51,184 nt of DNA from Arthrobacter sp. AFG20 (lineage in GTDB: Bacteria > Actinomycetota > Actinomycetes > Actinomycetales > Micrococcaceae), in the NCBI RefSeq assembly GCF_002892795.1, contig NZ_PJMC01000025.1, positions 1 through 51,184 of the forward strand, given 5' to 3'. Under the pieces are notes generated by a model that made no database searches, had not been told where the DNA came from, and saw only the letters and a program-made list of their open reading frames with translations. Both the position numbers and the translations under genes were made by a program. Below, one piece after another: positions 16,178 to 25,089 of the stretch (its first letter is position 1; every line of letters begins with the position of its first letter).

Positions 16178-16370
16178 GAGGGTGCCTTTCATGATGACGC
16201 CGCCAAGCTCACAGGGCTGCTCTGCCCGCCGCATGGGAGTGTCCATGACCCTGTGGAGCGTTTAGCGAAGACTGGTGGAGTCACCACAGTGGCACGCCAA
16301 AACGGTACGCCACTAGGGCCAGCCCAATAAATCCATCGATTTGTTATAAACCACGCGAAAGCGTTATGGA

Positions 16371-19300
16371 CTAGCGCAGCACGATATCGACGGGATTGGC
16401 CTCGGACCGCCACTGCCCTTCTGTACCCGGTTTCGGGGTGATAACGGGGGCGGTGAGCACGCCGGAGCGGTTGGTGCGCCTGTCCCGCAGAATCTCCGTG
16501 ACCGAGCCAAGGTGCCGGGACAGGTCGATGACGTTCTCCGGTGCCGCTAGGAGCAGCTGGAAGCCAAACTCGTGCAGCGCCTTGATGCCCGCCCCGGCGA
16601 ATTCCTCGGAGGCCAGCACGAAGGCCTCGTCCATCATCACTGTGCCGTACGTGGTGAAGCCCTGCTCGGCGATGCCCAGCTGGTAACTCAGCGCCGCGGC
16701 CATGATGAACGCGGTGAACCGCTGTCGTTCACCGCCGGACATGGAGCCGGTGTCGGCGTGCATGAACACGTCTGTGCGCTTGCCGCCCTTCTTCCCGGGG
16801 GCGTCCACTTCGCGGTGCTCCTTGCACTGGATGAAGAGGTGGCCTCGCACATCCAGCACCTCGGCCCGCCAGCGCCGGTCCTCGGGAGTCTGCGACCCCA
16901 GCCGCTTCACCAGCGTCTCCAGTGACTTGTATCGGGCGGTCAGTTCGGCGTCGTCGTTCTGGCCGGTGTGGGCGGTGTCCGTCCTGCCGTGCCGGGTGTG
17001 CCGGGTCTTCAGCGCGTTCTGGATGGCGTCCTTGAACTGCTTGGCCGTGGCCGGCAAGGTTTGCTTGATGTCGAGTTCCAGGTAGCTGCCCTCGTGGAAA
17101 TTCACCTCGGACAGGATCCCGTTCAGCGGCAGGATCCTGCTGGTGATGGAACGTCGCTCCTCATCCAGCAGGTGGAGCAGGGTGCTGAACGACTCGTGCG
17201 TGCGCTGGTTGAAGAACTGCCGGAACTCGGCCTCCTGCGCGGGAAGCCCGTCATTGATGATTGCGTGATACCGGGCCTCGAACTCGCCGACGGCACCGAT
17301 GGACGTGCCATGGTCGGCCGAAATGGCGGTGCCCCAGTCGCGGACGAAGCCTTCGAAGATCCGCGTGAGCCGCTCCGACGTGGCTTGGGCGCGGGACTCT
17401 GCACCGTGCAGGTCGCCGAGCAGCTGGGTCCGCACCCGGCCGGCGAGGTTGTCCAGTTCGTGCATTTCCGTGACGTCGCCGAATTCGTCGAAGTAGGGCG
17501 CCAGCGCTGCGGCGGTGGAGTCCGACGGCGGAGCCTGGTTCAGGCGGATGCGTGCGCCTTCCAGCAGTGAATCGGAGGCGGTGAGCTGCTGGTCAAGCGC
17601 CCTGTATTCGCTCTGCAGCACCGCGGCGGCCTCGGTGCTGGACTGGTGTTTCTGGCGCGCCGCTTCGATGTTGGCGCGAAGCGGTTCGAGGTCAGCCTGG
17701 GCGGCGAGGGCGTCCTTGAGCCGCTGTTCAATCCTGCCGAGCTCGTCTGCAGCAACCGCTGCCGAGACCTGCTCCCACGGGCGGTGGTCCTCGGCAACCC
17801 TGCGCAGGGCCTCGAGCTGCCGGGACATGCCCTGGTGTGATTCCTCGCGGCTTTGGGCCAGCTGCGCCGCCTTGGCCAGTTCCTGGCGAAGGTCCTCCAC
17901 CTGCCCGGCCACGAGCTCCAGCTTGGACGCGTTGTCGAACCCGAGGACGTAGTCCTGCCGGCTGGTGAACCGGTCGTCCTTCTCCACGGTGTGCCGGTTG
18001 CGTTTGACCACGCCGCCGAGGCTCAGGCCCTTGTCCAGGGCCGCCAGTTCGTCGGGGTTCTCCACGCACGGGTACGCGAAGTCGAGGGCGATCCGCTCAC
18101 GGACCCACACGCTTGCCTGTGCGGCGGAACCGCCCTTTGTCCCGGTGGTGAGGATGTCCAGCTTGCTCAGCAGGTCGCCGTCGGCCACGTCCTCCACCGC
18201 CAGCGCCGCCCCGGCGAGCGGTTTGGAGACGTCCACCGCGCGCAGGGCGCCGCGCACGGTATGGCCGTTCAGGTAGCGGGTGACCGCGGCGAAATGCTCA
18301 CCCGGAACAAGCAGCGTGGTGGCCAGGCTCCGCAGGGCACGTTCAGCGGCGGGCCGCCACTGTTCCTGGCCCTCGGCGAGGTCGATCAGCTCGCCGCCGA
18401 ACGGCATCTGCTCCTCGGGAACGCCGGTGGCCGCCGCAATCGCGGCCCGGTTTTCAATGCTCGACGGCGGCAGCAGGGACTTGCGCGTTTTCAGCGACAC
18501 AAGCTCCTGCTCGGCCGCGGCAAGCTCGCGCTTCTTCGTGGCGTGGGCGTCGAAGGCCTCGAAGCGAAGCTCCTGCAGTGCCGCGGAGTCGTCCTTCAGC
18601 TCAGCCGAGCGGGTGGCCGCCTGTTCGTGCGCCTGCTCCCATCCCTCAGCCGTCCACTCCAGATCCAGGCCCGCGTCGGTCAGCGCCTGCCGGGCCGCCT
18701 CTTCCACCTGCTGGCGGAGCTTCAGCCCCACCCGGGCGTTCTCGAGGGACTGCTCGATCGAGGAGATGGCGTTGCCGCCCTGGTTGTTGTAGTCCGCCTC
18801 GAGCTGCCGGAGCTCCTTGGCCAGCCCGTCCCGCACGCCGCGTTCCGCTGCGAGCTCCCTGGCCTTCGCCTGGGCCAGCGCCTTGAAGCGGGCGAGCGTT
18901 TTCTCGTGCACGGTGACGGCAAGCTGCTGCCGGTAGGCCTCAAACTCCTCGCCCGCGAGCTCGCGAAGCCGGTTCGCGTCCAGCAGCGACTGGGCGTACT
19001 CCCTGTTCAGGCCCGGGACGGGGGCCAGCTGGTCGCGCTGCTGCCGGACATCCTCCAGGCGCTGCCGGATGGACATGAGGTTGCTGAATTCCTCGACGAC
19101 GTCGTCGGCCGCGGCCAGGGTGGCGGGGGCGTCCAGCACCTGGTCCCGGAAGAACGTGTTCACGCTGCCGCCCAGGCCCTTTCCGGCCTGGATGACGCGG
19201 AGCAGGGGCAGCGCCTGGTCCGAGTTGATGCCCAGGAGCCGGCGGAACCGCTCCGCGAACGCCTTGTGGACGTCAAAGACCTGGGCGTCCGGGAAGATGT

Positions 19301-19835
19301 TCTCCAGCGCAGCCCTGGTGAAGCGCTTCTCGGCGATGTCCTCGATCGCGCCGAGGTCCAGCGGACTGTTGTCGATCAGGTAGTACCGGCCGACGCTCGA
19401 CTCCGTGCCGTTCTTGGGCAGGTCAAACAGCGCCGACACCGTCACCTTGGTGCCCGCCGCGTTGTCGAATGTCAGGGCGACGGCGGACCAGGTGGCACCG
19501 GGACGCTGGAACGCGCTGGCCGATCCCTCCCCGACGGCTTTGTCTCCCACCTTGCCGCGCATGTACGTGAACGTGGTCCGCTTGTCCTCCACCGCGCCCG
19601 AGCGCTGCGCGGCGGCTTCGTTGGAGCGCGGCCGGGCGTCGAACACCCGCAGCATGGCGTCGAACAGGGTCGACTTCCCCACGCCCGAGTTGCCGGTGAG
19701 CAGGGTGCCATTGCGGTCGACGTGCATCGTGTGGGCGCCGTGGAACGTGCCCCAGTTGACCACCTGCACCAGGGCCAGGCGCATCTGCCCCGGGTTAACG
19801 ACGTCGCCCAGCGGCAGCATGCTCGCAATGCTCAC
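16371..19835 (-). CDS. jetC: Wadjet/MksBEF SMC-like ATPase JetC
   Basis: The 1154-residue protein has an SMC/SbcC layout. The N-terminal head carries Walker A GNSGVGKST (48-56); long charged, Glu/Gln/Leu-rich coiled-coil arms occupy about 270-480 and 640-830 around a central hinge-like region; the C-terminal head has the ABC signature SMSGGERQR (1031-1039) and Walker B VMMDE (1066-1070), all intact. In Wadjet, JetC is the motor that extrudes DNA loops with JetA (kleisin) and JetB (KITE) and JetD cuts circular plasmids. It starts at GTG overlapping the jetB stop (GTGA). No jetD follows. Confidence 0.93.
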   Translation of the reverse strand: MSIASMLPLGDVVNPGQMRLALVQVVNWGTFHGAHTMHVDRNGTLLTGNSGVGKSTLFDAMLRVFDARPRSNEAAAQRSGAVEDKRTTFTYMRGKVGDKAVGEGSASAFQRPGATWSAVALTFDNAAGTKVTVSALFDLPKNGTESSVGRYYLIDNSPLDLGAIEDIAEKRFTRAALENIFPDAQVFDVHKAFAERFRRLLGINSDQALPLLRVIQAGKGLGGSVNTFFRDQVLDAPATLAAADDVVEEFSNLMSIRQRLEDVRQQRDQLAPVPGLNREYAQSLLDANRLRELAGEEFEAYRQQLAVTVHEKTLARFKALAQAKARELAAERGVRDGLAKELRQLEADYNNQGGNAISSIEQSLENARVGLKLRQQVEEAARQALTDAGLDLEWTAEGWEQAHEQAATRSAELKDDSAALQELRFEAFDAHATKKRELAAAEQELVSLKTRKSLLPPSSIENRAAIAAATGVPEEQMPFGGELIDLAEGQEQWRPAAERALRSLATTLLVPGEHFAAVTRYLNGHTVRGALRAVDVSKPLAGAALAVEDVADGDLLSKLDILTTGTKGGSAAQASVWVRERIALDFAYPCVENPDELAALDKGLSLGGVVKRNRHTVEKDDRFTSRQDYVLGFDNASKLELVAGQVEDLRQELAKAAQLAQSREESHQGMSRQLEALRRVAEDHRPWEQVSAAVAADELGRIEQRLKDALAAQADLEPLRANIEAARQKHQSSTEAAAVLQSEYRALDQQLTASDSLLEGARIRLNQAPPSDSTAAALAPYFDEFGDVTEMHELDNLAGRVRTQLLGDLHGAESRAQATSERLTRIFEGFVRDWGTAISADHGTSIGAVGEFEARYHAIINDGLPAQEAEFRQFFNQRTHESFSTLLHLLDEERRSITSRILPLNGILSEVNFHEGSYLELDIKQTLPATAKQFKDAIQNALKTRHTRHGRTDTAHTGQNDDAELTARYKSLETLVKRLGSQTPEDRRWRAEVLDVRGHLFIQCKEHREVDAPGKKGGKRTDVFMHADTGSMSGGERQRFTAFIMAAALSYQLGIAEQGFTTYGTVMMDEAFVLASEEFAGAGIKALHEFGFQLLLAAPENVIDLSRHLGSVTEILRDRRTNRSGVLTAPVITPKPGTEGQWRSEANPVDIVLR

Positions 19836-20668
19836 TTGGCTGCCTCCGCTACGTCTGCCGTGGTTACCTTTGACTCCGCATCGGCGTCGTCGTCAGTGTC
19901 GTCATCTGAGCGAATGGAACTGTCGCCGTCGAGCTCTATCAGGGCTTCGGTGCCTGTGGGGTCAGCCGTTGCGGCTATCAGGGCTTCGATTTGGGCGGGG
20001 ATGTCGCCTATGTTGTCGAAGGGGAGGGCCAAGGGCAGGGCGTTCGAGATCGTGTAGACGTCGTCCAGGCCGGTGGTGAGCAAGAGCTGGCGGGCGAGGA
20101 GCTTGGTGATCGCGCGGTTCACGACGTCCGAGTCGCGCAGTGCGTCCTGCTGGCCGGCCGGCTGGTAGTGCGCCACGAGTTCGGCGATTTCTTCGCGGGT
20201 GATGGTGGGGTCCGTCTGCGCCGTGACGTGGCGGTCCAGCAGGAGCCGGAGGCGCAGCAGCACGATGGTTTCCACACGGCTCAGGGCGCGCTGCTGGCGC
20301 AGGATGCTGGAGCGGGCGCTGCCGCCGATTGCCTCCGGGTCGACGGGACGCAGCACCGCGATTTTGCGCTCGTGGTCCAGCTGCAGCGTGAGGAACAGCT
20401 CGGAGAGCCGGCTGCGCAGGATCAGCTGGTTATCCAGCAACGTTGTCCACAGTTTCTCGTCCCGGCCGCCGTCGACGTACGGGCCCTTCAACAGCTTCAC
20501 CAGGGCCTGACGCACCTTCATGGGAAGCACACCCGTGTCACCGGGGAAGAGAGCGGCGCCATCCACAAACGTGTCGCGGGGGCTCACTGAGCTTGTCGAA
20601 ATCGTGGGGGTTTCGGTGGGATCGGCCACCCGCGTCCCGGCGTCCGCCGTCGTAATCTCATCAGTCAT
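19832..20668 (-). CDS. jetB: Wadjet/MksE KITE subunit JetB (DUF4194)
   Basis: The ATG at 20666-20668 has GAAGGA upstream and gives 278 residues. The centre (about 45-230) matches DUF4194: LVKLLKGPYVDGGRDEKLWTTLLDNQ, LDHERKIAVLRP and winged-helix segments ending in DDVYTISNALPLALP. This is the KITE/MukE-like subunit that bridges kleisin and SMC heads. The C-terminal tail is highly acidic (SDDDTDDDADAES), beyond the family core. It starts 2 nt after jetA stops and overlaps jetC by 4 nt, so jetA-jetB-jetC is one tight operon. Confidence 0.92.
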   Translation of the reverse strand: MTDEITTADAGTRVADPTETPTISTSSVSPRDTFVDGAALFPGDTGVLPMKVRQALVKLLKGPYVDGGRDEKLWTTLLDNQLILRSRLSELFLTLQLDHERKIAVLRPVDPEAIGGSARSSILRQQRALSRVETIVLLRLRLLLDRHVTAQTDPTITREEIAELVAHYQPAGQQDALRDSDVVNRAITKLLARQLLLTTGLDDVYTISNALPLALPFDNIGDIPAQIEALIAATADPTGTEALIELDGDSSIRSDDDTDDDADAESKVTTADVAEAAK

Positions 20669-20670
20669 CG

Positions 20671-22119
20671 CTAATCCTTCTCGAGCGTTACCACCGGCAG
20701 GTATGCCTTGCGGGTGGTGCCGTCTATCTGTTCGAAGTCGAGGGCCTCCCACGCCAGCTGGTCAAAGCCGGCGCCGGTATGGAGTGCGTGCGAGAGGAGC
20801 GCCCGGATGGAGTTGATGTGCTGTTCCTCCGGCGGAAGCTGCTCCCACGCCTCGGCGAGGGTGGAGGCGCCGGCAGCCGCGGCGCGGATCGCCTCCGGCC
20901 TGGCCTTGGCGGTCCGGGGCGAGCGGACCCGGTCCGAGTCGCTGAAGGCGATGGGGTCGGCGAGCCTGGGCGGGGCAGCAAACTCATCCGGGTCGAAAAG
21001 CTTGACCATGGCGAGGGATTCGAATCCTGCGTTGAACAGCACGGGGCCGCGGACCAGGCCCGGCCGTTCGCGTTCGTAGGGCATGGACCGGATGGCCTGT
21101 TCCGCCTCGCGCAGCACCTTGCGGAGCCGCACCGACTGACGGAAATCGTCACTCTGGACGTAGGTGTTCAGGCTCTCGCTCAGCTTGCCGTAAATGCGCT
21201 GGATCTGGCTGTGCTGCTGCCGGAGCTCCGCCACCAGGTTTTTCAGGGTTTCCCGGTCCTCCTGCGACAGGTCGTCCGCGAACTGGCGGCTGAGCACTTC
21301 GCCGATCGCGGAGCGGAAGCGCAGCTGCTGCTGGGGGTCCTCGAGGAAGGCGGTGAAGGAGCGGAAAGTCCTGCCCTCCGGGCTTTGGCGCAGCCGCTTG
21401 TCCGCTTCAAGAACCTGGGCCATCGTGGCGCCCTTGGTCAGGGATTCCTCAATGATCTGGTTCCGGAGCTCGCCCACGAGCTCCTCGATCCGGTCACGCA
21501 TCTTCTTGTAGTCCGCGGGCAGGCTGGCGGCGAGGTCCAGGATGTTGCCGGCTGCTTCCACAGCCTGGTCGTCGTCGAGGAGGCCGTCGAAGTCGCCGGA
21601 GCTGATGTCCTCGATCAGCTGCTGCCGCTCCCCGATCTCCTCCTCCAGCGCTTCCAGCCGGGCGCTCTGGTCCGGGTTGGTCTCGTTGGCGAGCTTCTCC
21701 ACGTCGCCCAGCAGCGTTCCCAGCCGGGACCCGTTGAGCGTGGACCTTTCGCTGGAGAGGCTGTCCAGGAACGCCAGCACGCGGGCGGCCGGCTCGGTGA
21801 CCTCGTACACGATCTGCCCCGACTGGTTCCGGCGCGTCAGGAACTGCTTGCGGGTCCACTCATCGCCGAAGGACTTCCCGTTGGCATGTCCGCCCAGCCC
21901 CGGGTCATGGCGGCGCAACTGCTCAAGGAAGGAGTCGACGTCGGCATGGAATTCTTCCAGCGGAAGCTGCGGCCGGGTGCGGGTGAAGGATGCCTGCAGG
22001 ACAGCGATCACCCACGGGGCGGAACGGGTGAGGGCCCATGCCGGCCCCTTGGTGAGGAGCTCAAGGTCCCTGAGCCTGGCGCTGATCGCGTCAGCGGAGG
22101 ACGTAGCGGACCGGGGCAC
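20671..22119 (-). CDS. jetA: Wadjet/MksF kleisin subunit JetA (DUF3375)
   Basis: The 482-residue protein matches DUF3375 throughout. The N-terminal winged-helix part has AISARLRDLELLTKGPAWAL and VLQASFTRTRPQLPLEEFHADVDSFLEQLR; the middle is a long helical neck rich in Glu and Leu; the C-terminal part has LREAEQAIRSMPYERERPG and the closing winged helix. DUF3375 is the MukF/MksF-like kleisin of Wadjet. The GTG start at 22117-22119 has AAGGAG five nt upstream. It is the first gene of the operon. Length and domain content look complete. Confidence 0.92.
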   Translation of the reverse strand: MPRSATSSADAISARLRDLELLTKGPAWALTRSAPWVIAVLQASFTRTRPQLPLEEFHADVDSFLEQLRRHDPGLGGHANGKSFGDEWTRKQFLTRRNQSGQIVYEVTEPAARVLAFLDSLSSERSTLNGSRLGTLLGDVEKLANETNPDQSARLEALEEEIGERQQLIEDISSGDFDGLLDDDQAVEAAGNILDLAASLPADYKKMRDRIEELVGELRNQIIEESLTKGATMAQVLEADKRLRQSPEGRTFRSFTAFLEDPQQQLRFRSAIGEVLSRQFADDLSQEDRETLKNLVAELRQQHSQIQRIYGKLSESLNTYVQSDDFRQSVRLRKVLREAEQAIRSMPYERERPGLVRGPVLFNAGFESLAMVKLFDPDEFAAPPRLADPIAFSDSDRVRSPRTAKARPEAIRAAAAGASTLAEAWEQLPPEEQHINSIRALLSHALHTGAGFDQLAWEALDFEQIDGTTRKAYLPVVTLEKD

Positions 22120-22439
22120 ACACTCTCCTTCGGCAGCTTGGGGATGGTCTGGGCAGCGGAAACCCGAAAACTGCCAACTACAAGGTTAACGCAGAGCCCC
22201 GGGCGGCCCGCGCCGCGGTTACCCCCAACCCCGGAGACGGCTCCGCGTGCCCGTCAGGCAACGTTACGCGTGTGACAGATGAGGTTTTCGCAATCACTCC
22301 GTGACCTACGGGGCAGTATTGTCTCGATCCCGTATCAACGCGGCCACAGGATGGCCGGGACGCTGGAGGAAGCTTCGCCCATGGCCCTAGTCTCGAGCTA
22401 CTGATCTGATCCATCCGCAGCAACGGCGCAGGGGGAAGC
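22120..22439. other. 320-nt intergenic region between jetA and a small membrane gene
   Basis: This is the divergent region between jetA (minus) and the 100-residue membrane protein (plus). It must contain the jetABC promoter. I see no clear -35/-10 pair, no tRNA and no riboswitch I recognise. A small remnant of GC-rich inverted sequence near 22199-22220 is of doubtful meaning. Confidence 0.4.
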
Positions 22440-22742
22440 ATGCAGTTCGACTTGAGTGCAGTGGAGACAGGCACCTTGGTGTTCATCGGAACGCTGATGG
22501 TTGCCTTGGCACTTGTCCTCTTCGTGGCGGTGGCGGCATTCGCCGCGCTCGTCCTGGTGGGCATGGGCAGGCTGGCCTGGCTGGCCATTGCCGCGGCGCT
22601 GCTCCGGACCGTCCACGGGATCAACCATGCCTGGGACAGCCTGGTGCACCACGCCTCCGCAGTCGAGTTTCCCGCGGAGTTTCAGGGGCAGCCGTCCCCT
22701 AGCACCGGAACCTACCCGCGGGTAGCATTGAGGGACAGCTGA
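22440..22742 (+). CDS. Small membrane protein (paralog of the protein at 26713)
   Basis: The 100-residue protein has a hydrophobic stretch (about 10-58) sufficient for two spans, then a short soluble tail. Its core FIGTLMVALALVLF...VLVGMGRLAWL resembles the N terminus of the protein at 26713 (FFGTLGVAFLMF...VIAGLGRLVAL), including a shared GTL and G-x-GRL. GGGGGAAGC precedes the ATG. I do not recognise a family or function. Confidence 0.75.
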   Translation: MQFDLSAVETGTLVFIGTLMVALALVLFVAVAAFAALVLVGMGRLAWLAIAAALLRTVHGINHAWDSLVHHASAVEFPAEFQGQPSPSTGTYPRVALRDS

Positions 22743-22806
22743 AGGGTTCTCCACCCGCGGCGGACCCAGGGCTTTGAACCGGTCATCCGGTCAGAGGAGA
22801 TGCCCC

Positions 22807-24894
22807 GTGAGCTCCGCCACTGACAGCCAGGCAACTGAACGCCAGGCCCCCGACAGCAGGGCTGGTCACAGCACAGCTACCGCCACCACGGCTGCCGACG
22901 GCACTGGCGCCGTCCCGCCCGTGGATAGTCCTGCGTCCGAAACACCCGTCGCTCCGGAGAAGATCGGCGCAGGTGCGTCCGCAGAGGACGCACGCGCCAT
23001 TGCCGAGGCAGCGCGCGAAACCGAGTGGGCCAGGCCCAGCTTCGCCAAGGGCCTGTATCTCGGCAGCTTTGACCTGGGCCTCATCCATCCCTGGCCCGCC
23101 GCCAAACCCGATGACGTGGAACGCGGCGAGGCCTTCATGGCACAGCTGACGGAGTTCTGCCGCACCATGTCCGGACGGATCATCGAGCGCGACGCGAAAA
23201 TTCCCGACGAGTACCTCGTCGGGATGGCAGAGCTGGGCGTGTTCGGCATGAAAATTCCGCAGGAGTACGGCGGCCTGGGCCTGTCCCTGGTGTACTACGG
23301 CCGGGCGCTGGCGCTGCTGGGATCGGTGCACCCGAGCCTGGGCGCCCTGCTCTCGGCCCACCAGTCCATCGGCGTGCCGGAACCGGTGAAGGTATTCGGC
23401 ACCCCCGAGCAGAAACGCAAGTACCTGCCACGCTGTGCGGAGGGGGCGGTTACCGCGTTCCTGCTGACCGAGCCCGACGTCGGCAGCGACCCCGCGCGGA
23501 TGGGCAGCACCGCTGTCCCCAGCGCCGACGGCGGGTCTTACGTTCTGGACGGCGTCAAACTCTGGACCACCAACGGCGTGATCGCCGAGCTCGTGGTGGT
23601 GATGGCAGTGGTGCCGCAGCATACCGACACGGACGGCGCGGTCCACAAGGGCGGCATTACCGCCTTCGTGGTCGAAATGGACTCCCCGGGAATCACGGTG
23701 GAGAACCGCAACACCTTCATGGGCCTGCGCGGCATCGAGAACGGCGTGACCCGGTTCCACCAGGTCCGTGTACCGGCCGCCAATCGGCTGGGCCGTGAAG
23801 GCCAGGGCCTGAAGATTGCGCTGACTACACTGAACACCGGCAGGCTCTCGCTGCCCGCGCTCTGCGTGGCAACGGGCCGCTGGAGCCTCAAGATCGCGCG
23901 GGAATGGTCCAATGCCCGCACGCAGTGGGGCCGCCCGGTGGGCAAGCATGAAGCAGTCAGCAAGAAAATTGCGTTCATCGCAGCCACGGCGTTCGCCCTT
24001 GACGCCGTGTTCGAGCTGTCCGCGGAAATGGCCGACGCCGGGCAGAAGGACGTCCGCATCGAGGCGGCGCTGGCCAAGCTGTGGTCCACCGAGATCAGCT
24101 GCCGGATCGCGGACGAACTTGTGCAGATCCGCGGCGGCCGCGGCTTCGAGACGGCCGAGTCGCTTGAGGCCCGCGGCGAGCGGGCCGTCCCCGCGGAGCA
24201 GCAGCTGCGCGACCTGCGGATCAACCGCATCTTCGAGGGCTCGTCCGAGATCATGCGTTTGCTGATCGCCCGCGAGGCCGTGGATGCGCACCTCGCCGCA
24301 GCCGGGGACCTGGCCTCTGCGGAGGCGAGCCTTTCGGACAAGGCGCGGGCCGCCGTCGGCGCCTCCGGCTTCTACGCAAAATGGCTGCCCAAACTGGTGG
24401 CGGGCGCCGGCATGGATCCGCGGTCCTACAGCGATTTCGGGCGGCTGGCAAAGCACCTGCGTTTCGTGGAGCGGTCCTCGCGGCGGCTCGCCCGGCAGAC
24501 CTTCTACGGCATGGGCCGCTGGCAGGCCAGGCTGGAACACAAACAGGCATTCCTGGGCCGGATCGTGGACATCGGGGCGGAGCTGTTCGCCATGGCGGCC
24601 TGCTGCTCCCGCGCCGAGATGCTGCTCCGCACAGCACCTGACCGCGGCGCCACCGCCTTTGAGCTGGCCGACGCCTTCTGCGAGCAGGCACGCGTACGGG
24701 TGGACGAATATTTCGACCAGCTGTGGCGCAACACCGACGACGGCGACCGCGACCTCGCGCGCAAGGTGCTGGCCGGCGACTACACGTGGCTGGAGGCCGG
24801 CGTGCTGGACCAGTCCGAAGGGACCGGCCCGTGGATCGCCGATGCCTCGGCCCGCGCGTCGACCAAGGAAAACCTGCACCGGACCTACCGCTGA
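22807..24894 (+). CDS. Acyl-CoA dehydrogenase, long form
   Basis: Starting at GTG 22807 (GAGGAG seven nt upstream) gives 695 residues. A disordered Ala/Thr-rich stretch (about 1-60) is followed by the acyl-CoA dehydrogenase core: FLLTEPDVGSDPARM, WTTNGVIAELVVVMAV, the FAD site RIEAALAKLWSTE and the C-terminal RGGRGFETAESLEARG and INRIFEGSSEIMRL, where the catalytic Glu normally lies. A further helical domain of about 180 residues extends the C terminus, as in ACAD9/VLCAD-like enzymes. It oxidises acyl-CoA to enoyl-CoA; chain length is not readable. No partner electron-transfer genes are adjacent. Confidence 0.93.
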   Translation: MSSATDSQATERQAPDSRAGHSTATATTAADGTGAVPPVDSPASETPVAPEKIGAGASAEDARAIAEAARETEWARPSFAKGLYLGSFDLGLIHPWPAAKPDDVERGEAFMAQLTEFCRTMSGRIIERDAKIPDEYLVGMAELGVFGMKIPQEYGGLGLSLVYYGRALALLGSVHPSLGALLSAHQSIGVPEPVKVFGTPEQKRKYLPRCAEGAVTAFLLTEPDVGSDPARMGSTAVPSADGGSYVLDGVKLWTTNGVIAELVVVMAVVPQHTDTDGAVHKGGITAFVVEMDSPGITVENRNTFMGLRGIENGVTRFHQVRVPAANRLGREGQGLKIALTTLNTGRLSLPALCVATGRWSLKIAREWSNARTQWGRPVGKHEAVSKKIAFIAATAFALDAVFELSAEMADAGQKDVRIEAALAKLWSTEISCRIADELVQIRGGRGFETAESLEARGERAVPAEQQLRDLRINRIFEGSSEIMRLLIAREAVDAHLAAAGDLASAEASLSDKARAAVGASGFYAKWLPKLVAGAGMDPRSYSDFGRLAKHLRFVERSSRRLARQTFYGMGRWQARLEHKQAFLGRIVDIGAELFAMAACCSRAEMLLRTAPDRGATAFELADAFCEQARVRVDEYFDQLWRNTDDGDRDLARKVLAGDYTWLEAGVLDQSEGTGPWIADASARASTKENLHRTYR

Positions 24895-25005
24895 CCGCAG
24901 ACAACCCCGCCCTGACCACGGAGATGCCCTCTGACAAGCGAAGACGCGCCGAATCAAGATACTAAGCATCCTTGCTAATGCCCATTGAACGGAGTTAGCT
25001 AGAAA

Positions 25006-25029
25006 CTGAGGCCAGTGCCTTGGCCTCAG
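25006..25029 (+). terminator. Perfect hairpin downstream of the acyl-CoA dehydrogenase
   Basis: CTGAGGCCA (25006-25014) pairs exactly with TGGCCTCAG (25021-25029) over a 6-nt loop. It lies 112 nt past the dehydrogenase stop and 61 nt before the next start. No T-tract follows, so it may be a terminator or a leader structure of the next gene. Confidence 0.5.
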
Positions 25030-25089
25030 CATTGCGTTGCCCGGCTTAGACCCCTGAGCCCGGGTCCGTTCAATGAAAGCGAGTCGCTG

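Noticed and set aside
17853..20057. 734-codon frame antisense to jetC
   Set aside because: The opposite strand is a clear SMC-like ATPase with all motifs; this frame has none.
22120..22439. Riboswitch such as the c-di-AMP (ydaO) type before the small membrane gene
   Set aside because: I could not find the conserved cores of any riboswitch class that I know; only GC-rich sequence is seen.
22783..25032. 749-codon frame antisense to the acyl-CoA dehydrogenase
   Set aside because: The plus-strand gene has full family motifs; the antisense frame has only His/Gly/Arg-rich composition.
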